From Gelidibacter pelagius (GTDB lineage Bacteria; Bacteroidota; Bacteroidia; Flavobacteriales; Flavobacteriaceae), in NCBI RefSeq assembly GCF_017581925.1, contig NZ_JAGEVG010000005.1:124001-188000 (forward strand): a stretch of 64,000 bases of DNA, in the 5' to 3' direction. Under the pieces are notes generated by a model. That model did no database searches. It had not been told where the DNA came from and saw only the letters and a list, made by a program, of their open reading frames with translations. Each line of letters opens with the position of its first letter. Position 1 is the stretch's first letter. Positions 8,833 through 18,699 of the stretch are shown here, one piece after another. The translations under genes were made by a program, and so were the position numbers.

Positions 8833-11800
8833 TTACCTGTAAAGTGTAAAGTGTCCTACAAAATCACGATCATCTTTTTCATCATTCAATTTAATGATGT
8901 ACCAATAATCTCCAGTAGGAAGTTCTCTATTTCTATATTTCCCATCCCAAGATCCTCCTTGGCGATAAGAGCCTACCTCCCGACCATAGCGATCAAATAT
9001 CTTGAACTCTATATTTGGATAGTTTTCATCACATCCTGGTGCCCAAGTTGGATGATCTCCATTAGGGGTGAAGTAATTTGGAATACAGATTGGAATGTAT
9101 TCAAAATATCTAGTGTCACTGGCAATACATCCACTGCTATCGGTTACGGTCACCGTATAATTACCAGACTCGGTAATAATGAACGTATTCGTGCTTCCAT
9201 AATCCTCACCATTGAACGTGAACTCATAGCCTTCTGTACCTCCGGTAGCGGTGGCTACAATTTCATTCATACCGCCATCAGTCAATACAAGCGCTAATTG
9301 ATCAATATGACCGATATCAAATAAAGGCGTTCTTTGGACGCAGCCATTCGTATGTCTTACATCAATATAATGACCCGTTCCGGAAACTATATTGCTGAAC
9401 ACATTACTTGATTGATACGTTCCGCCATTCAAAGCGAAATCCAAATCAGACATATCCTGAATACTATCGTCGAAAGTTACTGTGACTCTATTTGCTGGTA
9501 AATTATCTTCACACAGATACTCTATAACAGCTATTGGATCGATCTTAACAGATTCTGGGAACGTGATGTTCCATTCCGACTCGCATCCTTCGCTGTCACG
9601 TACAAAGACACTGTGGTCTCCCCCTTTTAGTCCTGTGAAATCAAATTGAGTTTGAGTACCTGTTCCTGTGGTATATGGACCATCGTAATCATCCAAACTC
9701 ACGCTATAAGGTGCTGTTCCTCCAGAAATGGTAATGCTGAACATGCCATCAGTATCACCTTCACAAATTTCAGGTATGATTGAACCCGGGATTAGGCTTA
9801 CAACTACCGCATCTGGTTCAGTGATGGTGACATTCAGAACTTCAAAACATCCTGCTGCATCCTGAACGATGATATCATAAGTACCTGGTGCTAAATCCTC
9901 AAATACATTTTTTTCAAAAAACTGGTTTAACTGTGGAGAAATAGCATATTTGATAAGGCCTGTTCCACCTGTGGCAGTAATTTCAACAGAACCGTCATTG
10001 CCTCCATAACAACTTACATTTGAAACCACAGCAGCTGCTTGAAGCGGTGCCAATGGTTCTTTAATTTCTATTCTTTGTGACGTTGAATCACAATCACCAC
10101 TTTCAACATGTACATAATAAATGCCCGCAGGAAGATTTGTAAATACACCTTTAGTCATTTGGATGGCTGAAGGAATTGGATTCCTCGAAGCATCCTGTAA
10201 GGTATAGATGTAATTGCCCAATCCACCCTGTGCAGTTGCGGTTATCGTACCATTATTATCACCATAACAATTGATGGAAATATCGGTTGCGCTTAAGTTC
10301 ACAAGCAATGGTGGTACTGGATCAATCTTAATCTCATTGGTTACGGTTGCCACACATCCGTTGGCGTCTCTTACATAATATTTGTAAGTCCCAGCAGATA
10401 CATCAAATGTTGTAGAGGTGGTAAACGTTCCTAATATACTTGCAAATGTCTCGCTGTTACTATAAGTATATAGACCTGTTCCTCCAGAAGCACTCAAAGT
10501 AACGCGGGCCTGAGTTGTACAAGTCAGATTTGTGACTGCCACTAAGTTCGCCTCTATCCTTGTTGGTTGTTCAATCACGATGTCCGTCGAACTGAAACTA
10601 CAATTATAAGCATCAGTTATGGTGACCGTGTAAGTTCCAGCCCCCAAGCCACTAAATACTGGTGAGGTTTGTGGACCAGAAGAACTTGGCGTTGGTAATA
10701 CCGTATTTAAAGTATAGGTATAGTTGCTGCCTTGTCCACCAGTCACATTGCTTACCGTGATACTTGCAGTTTGATCACCAAAACATGGTAATGTGGTCGC
10801 ACTTGCAGTAAAATCTGCGGCGATTGGTGTTGGTACCACGAGCGTAACGGTTTCCGTTTCTATACAACCTCCAGCATCTCTCACATTGACGGTGTAAACG
10901 CCAGCCGATAAGCCCGTAAAAGTTCCATTTGAGGAATAAGCAACCGTTGCCGCTCCTGTCAATTCATATTCGTAGCTTCCCCATCCACCACTTGCAAGAG
11001 CCGTTATAGTGCCTTGATTGTCATCACAAGTGACATTGGAAGTTTCAGAAACTTCAAGTAATAAAGGCGTAGCAGGCGATGCAATGGTCACCACATTGGT
11101 AACCGTAGCACAGAAAGGACTGTCCGTTTCAGTTACAACAATGGTATAATTGCCGCCAGTCAATCCATTTATGACTTGTGGGTTGGTAGAGGTGTTTGCA
11201 TTTGTTGGTGCAATAACTGAAATACCTGCACTATCCAAAACTTCATAAGTGTAATTGCCAGTGTAATTTGAAACATTGATTTCCAAAGCCCCATTAGTGC
11301 TTCCAAAACAGGTTACCGCAGTTGTAGGCGTTGCCACAACATCAATCAGGTCAAAAAGATCTACTGTAAATACAAGGGTTTCAATATAACATCCTGTAAC
11401 AACATCGGTCACTTGGAAATAATAATCACCTGGTAATGTGATGTTAAAACTATTGGAAGCTTGAGGCGTTCCAATTGGAAGCATTTGGTATAGGAAATCT
11501 CCTGAACCTCCAGTAACATCAATTCTTACCGAGCCTGTGCCGTTACAATCAATAGCATCGACAATAGCTACAGCAGCAGCGCTTAATTCTGGTAACGGAT
11601 TAATTGTCACTGTATCTGTTGCTTCGCATCCGTTGGCATCCTTTACAAAGATGTTGATGGTTTGTACAACTCCCGTGTCAATAATATCAAACGTATTTGT
11701 AGTAAAATAATTCGTGCCGTCAATACTGTAAACATAATCGGTGGTTCCTCCCACCGCCGTAATGGTCAGTGTTGAAACACTTTTAGAATTATCCAAGGCA

Positions 11801-14800
11801 CAGGCAAAGTCAGTAGCAACGCCAGAAACCGTCAATTCAGTAGGTTCGGTAATCGTAACATCTACTGGTGACGAACACCCTCTTCCAGAAGTGACTTCGA
11901 CTGTGTAATTTCCTGCTACAAGTCCTGTAAACACTTTTGAACCTTGAGCTGAGACCAAAGATGGCCCTGCAATTATTGCATAGGTGTACACTGGATTATC
12001 ATTGGTTGCTGGAAGATTGACCGTAATAGTTCCATCGGAACCGCCATGACAAGAGACATCAGTTTTTTCAGTAGTAAATGTTACTGGCGTTGCAGCTTCT
12101 AAGCTTACAGAAACATCAGCAGTACATAACGTATTTGTGTCTGTTACCGTAATCGTGTAAGTACCAGATGGTACTCCGGAGAATACGCCTCCAGTCAACA
12201 CTATGGAGCCCGCATTAGGACTGATCGCATAGCTATAACTACCTGATCCGCCAATGGCATCGACCGTAATCACACCATCATCATTCTCACATGAAGGAAG
12301 TGCGGTGATGGCTGGAGTTATTCCGATAGGAGGCTCAATTGTAATCGTGTCTATGTTTCCGCAACCATTGGCATCTCTGACCTCAACCGTATGAGTACCT
12401 GAGTTTAAATTTGATATGGTGAATGGCGCCGTTCTTGTTTGGAAGGCACCTCCGTTGATACTAAAGCTGTATGGTGCAATTCCTGCGGTTGGAAGTGTAA
12501 CCTCTATTTCGAAACTCCCTTCGTCAGTATCACATTGGTTGGTTAAGTTAAGAGCGACAACTGGCGTAGGATCTTGCGGTAAAACTACCACAGGACTTGA
12601 AACAATACAGCCATAAGCATCCATGACATGAACATAATAATCACCAGCATCTCTGTTAAAAGTATTTGCTGAAGCCCAAGCTGGATCCGTTGCCAATGGC
12701 GCGCCAGGGGTAGTTGTTAATTGGTATGTATATGGTGCTGTTCCGTCACGACCCACTGCGCTGATTAATCCAGAGTTGGCATTACAGTTCGCATTTTGGT
12801 CGACTGAAGTCGTCAATCTTAATGGAATTGCAGATTCTGTGATATTGAAAGGCACAGTAACCACACTACATCCCGTATTTGGTCCTGAAGTTTCAGAAAT
12901 CAATACATAGTAATTTCCGAACGGTAATGGACCTAAATCTGAGACCTCTAAAATACCATTGGCAGGCACACTTCCAGAACCACTCACTCCTGTTGAAACT
13001 AACGATAAGGAATTAAATATTTCATAATTGACAGTCGTAGCTATGCTGTAAGGACTGTTTATTGTGAAGGTGACATTTCCATCGTCACTTCCAGTACAGG
13101 TGATGTTATTCTCGGTAACTGCTGATGCAGTTAAGTTAGAGTTCGTTGGAATAGGCTCAGAAGCTATTTCATAATGGCTACAGCCTGTAGATTCATCATA
13201 GACAATAAAGGTATAAGTAACACCAGGGGTTAAATTGGTGAATGTTGTCGATTTTGATCCCACAGTATCCTCAGCAATCCATGAGCCTCCAGGAGCAGTA
13301 CCCGTTGCTGGATAGGTACTAAAATAGAATGGTCCAGCACTTGCCAAAGCAGTACCTACACTGACGATCGCTTCACCGCCATTGGCACAATCCACTGTTG
13401 TCTGAATTACGATATCCAAATCATCTGGTGGAGATGCCACTAACACATTTTGAACTAAAATTGAACAACCGTTATCATCTACCACGTTAATTTGATACAA
13501 ACCAAAATCAACAACATCAAAGGTATAAGAGGTTGACCCGTCCGTATTTAATTCAGACTCATCATAACCATTGGTTCCTGTCACAAAATAGTTATAAGGC
13601 GGTGTACCACCGGTGACGCCATCAATAATGACCGATCCTTTGGATATTCCTCCCACAGGATCACAAGTAATATCTTCAGAATGATAATCTACTACAATGG
13701 CATCCGGTTGGTCAATTACAACAGTTTCAGTTACTGTACAAGATTTAGCATCCGTAACTGTAACCGTATAGGTTCCTGCGGCTAAGCCAGAGGTTTGGGT
13801 ACCATAGTTTGTTCCAGTAGTGTCGTTGTTAATATTAATCACAAAAGGAGCTGTTCCTACTGATGTATCTATCGTCACCTTAATACTGCCATTATCATCA
13901 CCAAAACATAGAATATCCTGTGTTTGTACCGCTGCGCTAATCGCTGGTAGCGAAAGCGGATCGATTGTGGTAATACCAGATTCTATAGTACATCCTTGTG
14001 CATCAGTCACTCTAAATTGGTAAGTACCTGAGTTGGCGGTAGTATATACAAATGGAGAGCCTGTTGCTCCTAAAGTCGTATAAGAACCACCGTTAATGGA
14101 TACTTCATGGGTAAATGGCGCATAGCCTCCAATGATCGTCCCAGTAATGACGGCATCTGGCGATGCAGTACAATCTAAATCCTTTGTAAATACTGTGCTC
14201 ATTGACAGCTGAGGTTCTATAACTTCAGCAGGTAGAGTCAATTCGCAACCATAAGCATCTCTTACAATAATGGTATAAGACCCTGGGACAAGATTTATAA
14301 AAGTATTACTGTTTTGAAATGCATTCCCATTGATGCTATATTCAAATGGTGCTTCCCCTGTGGTTACGTTCACTTCAATAGTTGCACCAGTGCTCGCATT
14401 ATAACAAAGGTTAGCGCCTTTTTCAATCGTTGCAACGATATCATCAGGAGTGACTAAAACAAAAGTCTCAGTCACTATGCAATTTTTAGAGTCAGTAACG
14501 CTCACTGTATAAGTTCCATCTTGAGTTAAATTGGAGAACGTGTTATTTGCCTGTGCAGGTAAAACCGTGCCGTTTGGCAAGGTTAAACTGTAGGTGTTTC
14601 CTCCCCAGCCCCCAGAAGCATCAATTTTGACACTACCATCTTGCAAGCAAGTGATCGGTTCGATAGTTGTGGCCATTGTCAATGCTGCGGTTGATCCGTT
14701 GATTGTAACAGAAGCTGTAGCGGTACAATTAGTTGTAGTATCTGTCACCACAATGGTATGTGTTGCTACCGTTAATCCTGTTAAAACAACCGGAGAAGTT

Positions 14801-17800
14801 CCTGAAGTAGCACTTCCACCATTAATAGTATAGGTGAAATTTGTAGTTCCTGAAACTGTAAATCGCGCTGAGCCATCATCAGCTCCAAAACAGGTCTCAT
14901 CACTTATAGGTTGTGCCACGACTTGAATTATAGGTAATGGTGCAATTGTATATGATTCACTATAGGTACAATCATTGGCATCCTTTACTTGAAACGTGTA
15001 AGTTCCTGGGGCCAATCCTGCAAATGTTGCTGAGGATTGGTAGGCCGTTACAGCTGCTGCTGGAGCGATAATTTGATACTCCAAGGCTCCAGTCCCTCCT
15101 GTAGTTCCTGTAATGGTCACTTCAGAAGTGTTACTTGGACAGGTTAAAAGTGTATTATTGAACGTTAAGTTTGTCGGTGGATTTAACGCATCAATTGTAA
15201 TGCTATTGGTTGCAAACGTACATTCGAGTGCGTCTTTAACGGTAACGGTATAGTTACCTGCGGTCAAATTGGAGAAGGTTGGTGAAGCTTGGAAATTGAC
15301 CCCATCAATACTGTATTGATGTGGTGCTGTGCCTCCACTAACTCCTGAAACTGTAATGGTACCATTAGTGTCACAAGTAAATGGCGCTGTTAAAGTTGCA
15401 ACACCTTCCATAGCCACTGTAGGATTTATAATCACCGTTTCTGGCTCAGTCCAACAGGAAGCAGTTCCAATCATATATTCAACCACTACCTCATAAGAGC
15501 CCGCTGTAAGTCCCGAAAACGTGCCTGAATTTACAAAAGTTACACCGCCATCAATACTATACTTTAAAGTCGTTCCGTGAGCATTGGTAACATTGACATT
15601 AATTGTTCCAGAATTAGGGTCGGCACACAGAATGTCCGTTGATTCAACAGTAAAATCTGGGGCTGGTGTTTCTTCAATTACAATAGTCGTTTCAGTGCTA
15701 CAATTGTTGGCATCGACCACCCTAATCGTATAAGTGTCAGGTGCTGTTACAATGATTTCTGGTTCAGACTGGAATTCGGTAGCTCCATTTACAAAATAAT
15801 AGTAAGGTGCAGTTCCACCATTCGGATACACGGTGATTATGCCGCCTCTCACTTGCTCCTCACTCGAACCATCACTGTCACCTTCACCTTCCTTATCGTC
15901 ATTATTATCATTATCCGGATAGTCACAAGCTAAAAAAGGTCTTGTTATTGCGGAGGTTGCTGTTAGTAAGGCTGGATTGATGATCTCAAAATTCACTATT
16001 TCAGTACACCCATCTTCGGTTGAAATAGTTGCTGTATAAGATCCTGCATTTAGATTGTTAAACGAATAATCGCTTTCCATGACTGGACCAACTTCATGTA
16101 CTAATGTCGCTCCTTTTGAAAGTGAGTAAAAGTACTGTGCACGGGCGTCATTGGCAGCCAATTTCACACTTCCTTTATCATCATGACAAAGTGGTTGTGA
16201 GACCTCAGCCGTACCTGTAAAGCTGCGCGCTCTTATTTGTATATCCGGTACTGAAAAAATACACGGACTTGAATCAACACCAATTTGTTTTACGTAAACG
16301 CTATAAACACCCGGTGTAGCTATTGAAAATGTACTATTAGTTTGATAGTTAACACCATCAATACTATATTCGTAACCATTTGGCACGCCACCTACTGCAA
16401 TTTCGCCTGGTGTGTCACAAATAATATCTTTTGAAGTTGCCGTTGGAATCAAAACGTTTGAATAGACATTGAAATAGTATTGACTAAAACATCCACCTTC
16501 ATAGTTTAAAGTGATACGATATTGTCCCGCAAGATCAATATTATAATTAGGGCCCGAAGCCACTTGATTCCATTGACAGGAGCCGTCTTCATTGGCGCAA
16601 TCCTCTATAGGAACAGCTGCACAACTGGTTTCATCCAATTTCTCCCAGATAATGGATGAAGTATCCGTAATATTGGTTTCTATGTTTCGGATATCATTGG
16701 CACCACATAAAAAGAAATTTGGTAATTGTTTTCCATCGTTTGGACAGGTCACAATTTCATCAGCAAACGGAAGGAGAGGATTGACGGCGTTTTCACCATA
16801 GGTCACCACAACGAATCTTTGGTCTATGGATTGACACGGCGCCGTAGCCGTATTATGAACATAATAAGTGCCTGTAGCTGTTACGGTAATAGATTGCGTG
16901 GTTCCTATTACCGGTGAACCCGTTGGACTTGTTGACCATCTATAGGCGTCATAACCACTACCCGCTGTTAATGTTACGCTTGTACCACACAATATCACTT
17001 CTTCTTCAAAATCGCAAGTAATATCTGCCAAAAAGTTAGTCGCTCCAGGTGTCAATAAACAGCCTGTATTTGAACTAAAACTTGGATCATCTGAAATGGT
17101 AAAGTTCGGATTGTCTGTACCATTATATGTCGAATAGGCCTGATTGCTAATAATATTAGAACAGGCATCATTTAGCAGACTACAGGTTTTCACTACGGTC
17201 ACCTTAAACCGAATTTCTTGTACTGGATCATTTATTTCAACTACAGAGTTGTCAACCTCAAATATGATTTCTCTCGTAGCCGAATTATAACTTTGAACAC
17301 TAACTCCTGCAGGGAGCAATCCCATATCTTCCGGATAGTTAAATACAATATTTTGGGGAAGAACGTCCCTAATAATTAAGTTTGTGGCATCATCATTTCC
17401 TACGTTCTGAAAACCGATCACATAGTTCAGTTCATCACCTAAATTAACCAATTGACCTCCGATGTCATTACCCGCAGTATCTTCGACAATTTTAGTGAGG
17501 ACAATTTTAGGCGCAATGATTTCAATGGCAAAAGCATTAAAATAGAAATAGTAAATATCTGTACGTGTTCCCAGCTTAATAGTCGCGGAAGTGTCGCCAT
17601 TTCCAATAACACTATTTCCCGCATTGGGTATGTTGATAATTCCCGCATCAAACCCCAAAGTATTGGAACTTGCCGGATTTCTATCCGTAAAGGGCATGGG
17701 TGAATTGGTATTGGGATCAACGATAGACACCGAACTATTAAAAAAGTTATTGCTCGGTCTTATGGTGGTTCCACCGGCAGTGGTAGCGCTGATTCGCGTG

Positions 17801-18627
17801 CCATTGATTTCTAAATAATCCCCTGTCCAGCTCTTATCTCCTTCCAAGGCACTAAAAGCATATTTTGCCCGAACCGGGCCTACAGGTATCGTTCGAAATC
17901 CAACGATATCAAAACTTTGTTCCCTGTCCGCAACAGGACCAGTATTATTGATTTTTGTAAACCCATCAAAGGAAGTGATGTATTTACTTGGCAACAATGG
18001 ATCTTCATAGATGACAAAAAGAGACCATCCCGCAGACAAACCTTCTGTGTTGCGCCCTGAGGTCATCGTGGCAGAGGTCGTCGATGAGATATTAGCAACG
18101 GAATACGTTCCGTCTGCATCGCTCAATCCTGATATGATGTCCGTTACATTTTTATAATACACATAGGCATTGGAATTTCTGTTGCTTGACGAATTTTGAT
18201 AATAAATCTGCTCTCCAGTAATGTCAATATAACTACCGCTTTCTGGCGTTTTAAATTTAATATCTGACATTGGGGTATCCCCTTTTACAACAGCTGTCCA
18301 ATATAAGGCGGCATAGACCACTTGATAACAATTGGTATCACTTGGCACGTTCAAATTGGCACTACTGGAATTAAAAGTACTGTTGTCATTATCAATGTCA
18401 ACATACACCATATTATCTCTATGGGAGCTGCTCTCATTATTCGTGCTCCCGTTATAATTATTTGATCGGTGCACACTTAAATTGTTGTTTCCAATTAAAA
18501 GCATATCGCCTTTAATGGCCTCATCATATCGAGGCACAAACGGAACATAATTTTGCGCTATGGATTCCAGACCCATAAATAGCAACAATGCAATAAAGGC
18601 AATTCTAGAAAAAGTAGGTTTTTTCAT
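8833..18627 (-). CDS. Giant SprB-like surface adhesin, T9SS type B (gliding-motility-associated C-terminal domain)
   Basis: Very large secreted protein of about 3264 residues. The start at ATG 18625-18627 gives a signal peptide (MKKPTFSRIAFIALLLFMGL...IAQ); the frame extends 14 codons further upstream. In order: a conserved N-terminal region (about 30-370), a DUF11-type repeat (about 375-480; NLGDELNYVIGFQNVGNDDATN), an Ig-like module with paired Cys (about 530-630), then about 29 SprB repeats up to roughly residue 3120. A repeat runs 'T-x-x-x-C-x-G-x-x-DGSIxxxxxGGxxxYxYxI' to 'xGxYxVxVxDxxGCxxxxxxxIxxP'. The protein ends in a CHU_C type B sorting domain (CIPNYFTPNGDHPTWAPGCD ... GDYWYIIKL). 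An acidic Asp/Asn/Glu/Ser insertion lies in one repeat near residues 900-925. SprB of F. johnsoniae is a mobile gliding adhesin; a role in adhesion or gliding is inferred. Confidence 0.95.
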   Translation of the reverse strand: MKKPTFSRIAFIALLLFMGLESIAQNYVPFVPRYDEAIKGDMLLIGNNNLSVHRSNNYNGSTNNESSSHRDNMVYVDIDNDNSTFNSSSANLNVPSDTNCYQVVYAALYWTAVVKGDTPMSDIKFKTPESGSYIDITGEQIYYQNSSSNRNSNAYVYYKNVTDIISGLSDADGTYSVANISSTTSATMTSGRNTEGLSAGWSLFVIYEDPLLPSKYITSFDGFTKINNTGPVADREQSFDIVGFRTIPVGPVRAKYAFSALEGDKSWTGDYLEINGTRISATTAGGTTIRPSNNFFNSSVSIVDPNTNSPMPFTDRNPASSNTLGFDAGIINIPNAGNSVIGNGDTSATIKLGTRTDIYYFYFNAFAIEIIAPKIVLTKIVEDTAGNDIGGQLVNLGDELNYVIGFQNVGNDDATNLIIRDVLPQNIVFNYPEDMGLLPAGVSVQSYNSATREIIFEVDNSVVEINDPVQEIRFKVTVVKTCSLLNDACSNIISNQAYSTYNGTDNPNFTISDDPSFSSNTGCLLTPGATNFLADITCDFEEEVILCGTSVTLTAGSGYDAYRWSTSPTGSPVIGTTQSITVTATGTYYVHNTATAPCQSIDQRFVVVTYGENAVNPLLPFADEIVTCPNDGKQLPNFFLCGANDIRNIETNITDTSSIIWEKLDETSCAAVPIEDCANEDGSCQWNQVASGPNYNIDLAGQYRITLNYEGGCFSQYYFNVYSNVLIPTATSKDIICDTPGEIAVGGVPNGYEYSIDGVNYQTNSTFSIATPGVYSVYVKQIGVDSSPCIFSVPDIQIRARSFTGTAEVSQPLCHDDKGSVKLAANDARAQYFYSLSKGATLVHEVGPVMESDYSFNNLNAGSYTATISTEDGCTEIVNFEIINPALLTATSAITRPFLACDYPDNDNNDDKEGEGDSDGSSEEQVRGGIITVYPNGGTAPYYYFVNGATEFQSEPEIIVTAPDTYTIRVVDANNCSTETTIVIEETPAPDFTVESTDILCADPNSGTINVNVTNAHGTTLKYSIDGGVTFVNSGTFSGLTAGSYEVVVEYMIGTASCWTEPETVIINPTVAMEGVATLTAPFTCDTNGTITVSGVSGGTAPHQYSIDGVNFQASPTFSNLTAGNYTVTVKDALECTFATNSITIDALNPPTNLTFNNTLLTCPSNTSEVTITGTTGGTGALEYQIIAPAAAVTAYQSSATFAGLAPGTYTFQVKDANDCTYSESYTIAPLPIIQVVAQPISDETCFGADDGSARFTVSGTTNFTYTINGGSATSGTSPVVLTGLTVATHTIVVTDTTTNCTATASVTINGSTAALTMATTIEPITCLQDGSVKIDASGGWGGNTYSLTLPNGTVLPAQANNTFSNLTQDGTYTVSVTDSKNCIVTETFVLVTPDDIVATIEKGANLCYNASTGATIEVNVTTGEAPFEYSINGNAFQNSNTFINLVPGSYTIIVRDAYGCELTLPAEVIEPQLSMSTVFTKDLDCTASPDAVITGTIIGGYAPFTHEVSINGGSYTTLGATGSPFVYTTANSGTYQFRVTDAQGCTIESGITTIDPLSLPAISAAVQTQDILCFGDDNGSIKVTIDTSVGTAPFVININNDTTGTNYGTQTSGLAAGTYTVTVTDAKSCTVTETVVIDQPDAIVVDYHSEDITCDPVGGISKGSVIIDGVTGGTPPYNYFVTGTNGYDESELNTDGSTSYTFDVVDFGLYQINVVDDNGCSILVQNVLVASPPDDLDIVIQTTVDCANGGEAIVSVGTALASAGPFYFSTYPATGTAPGGSWIAEDTVGSKSTTFTNLTPGVTYTFIVYDESTGCSHYEIASEPIPTNSNLTASAVTENNITCTGSDDGNVTFTINSPYSIATTVNYEIFNSLSLVSTGVSGSGSVPANGILEVSDLGPLPFGNYYVLISETSGPNTGCSVVTVPFNITESAIPLRLTTSVDQNANCNANSGLISAVGRDGTAPYTYQLTTTPGAPLATDPAWASANTFNRDAGDYYVHVMDAYGCIVSSPVVVLPQDPTPVVALNLTNQCDTDEGSFEIEVTLPTAGIAPYSFSINGGAFQTRTAPFTISNLNSGTHTVEVRDANGCGNIDTITIEPPIGITPAITALPSCENDDGVITVDAIGGSGSYSYAISPNAGSIVLTGGVFSGVPSGTYTITVTDTNTLCTADVSVSLEAATPVTFTTEKTDVSCHGGSDGTITVNLPATNDNPVYTYAIIAGPSLVSAQGSKVFTGLVAGNYTVEVTSGRGCSSPVDVTITEPTELTVSGVATDFACALDNSKSVSTLTITAVGGTTDYVYSIDGTNYFTTNTFDIIDTGVVQTINIFVKDANGCEATDTVTINPLPELSAAAVAIVDAIDCNGTGSVRIDVTGGSGDFLYQMLPIGTPQASNSFNITLPGDYYFQVTDVVTGCYIETLVFTVDLFDLIDVVATPTTAVTCFGSTNGALEINVSNYTGNYTYEVLDSAGISVIAPTNANTSTNPQVINGLTGGNYTIVVTETDSPFCATVTNVVTIASPATPLLLEVSETSNVTCDDNQGTITALASGGWGSYEYELTGAATVAYSSNGTFTGLSAGVYTVNVRDAGGCIETETVTLVVPTPIAADFTASATTLPCFGDQTASITVSNVTGGQGSNYTYTLNTVLPTPSSSGPQTSPVFSGLGAGTYTVTITDAYNCSFSSTDIVIEQPTRIEANLVAVTNLTCTTQARVTLSASGGTGLYTYSNSETFASILGTFTTSTTFDVSAGTYKYYVRDANGCVATVTNEIKIDPVPPLLVNLSATDISINCYGDNNGTITATAQGGLGNYIYTLQDASRNPIPSAIQMTKGVFTNLPAGIYYVHVESGDCDSTSQRIEIKEPLAPLQAAAVVSNVSCYGGNDGSVEITATGGTGLIKYAISPQLNQFFEKNVFEDLAPGTYDIIVQDAAGCFEVLNVTITEPDAVVVSLIPGSIIPEICEGDTDGMFSITISGGTAPYSVSLDDYDGPYTTGTGTQTQFDFTGLKGGDHSVFVRDSEGCESEWNITFPESVKIDPIAVIEYLCEDNLPANRVTVTFDDSIQDMSDLDFALNGGTYQSSNVFSNIVSGTGHYIDVRHTNGCVQRTPLFDIGHIDQLALVLTDGGMNEIVATATGGTEGYEFTFNGEDYGSTNTFIITESGNYTVTVTDSSGCIASDTRYFEYIPICIPNYFTPNGDHPTWAPGCDENYPNIEFKIFDRYGREVGSYRQGGSWDGKYRNRELPTGDYWYIIKLNDEKDDRDFVGHFTLYR

Positions 18628-18699
18628 GATTTTGGTAGATTTGTATGTTTCGTTTTCTTCAAGGGGCATTGATAAAAAACAAATGGGCTTTTAGTTTTT

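Noticed and set aside
9000-17000. Possible tandem DNA repeats or CRISPR-like array in the giant gene
   Set aside because: The repetition is at the protein level (SprB repeats of 70-100 residues with diverged DNA), inside one continuous reading frame.
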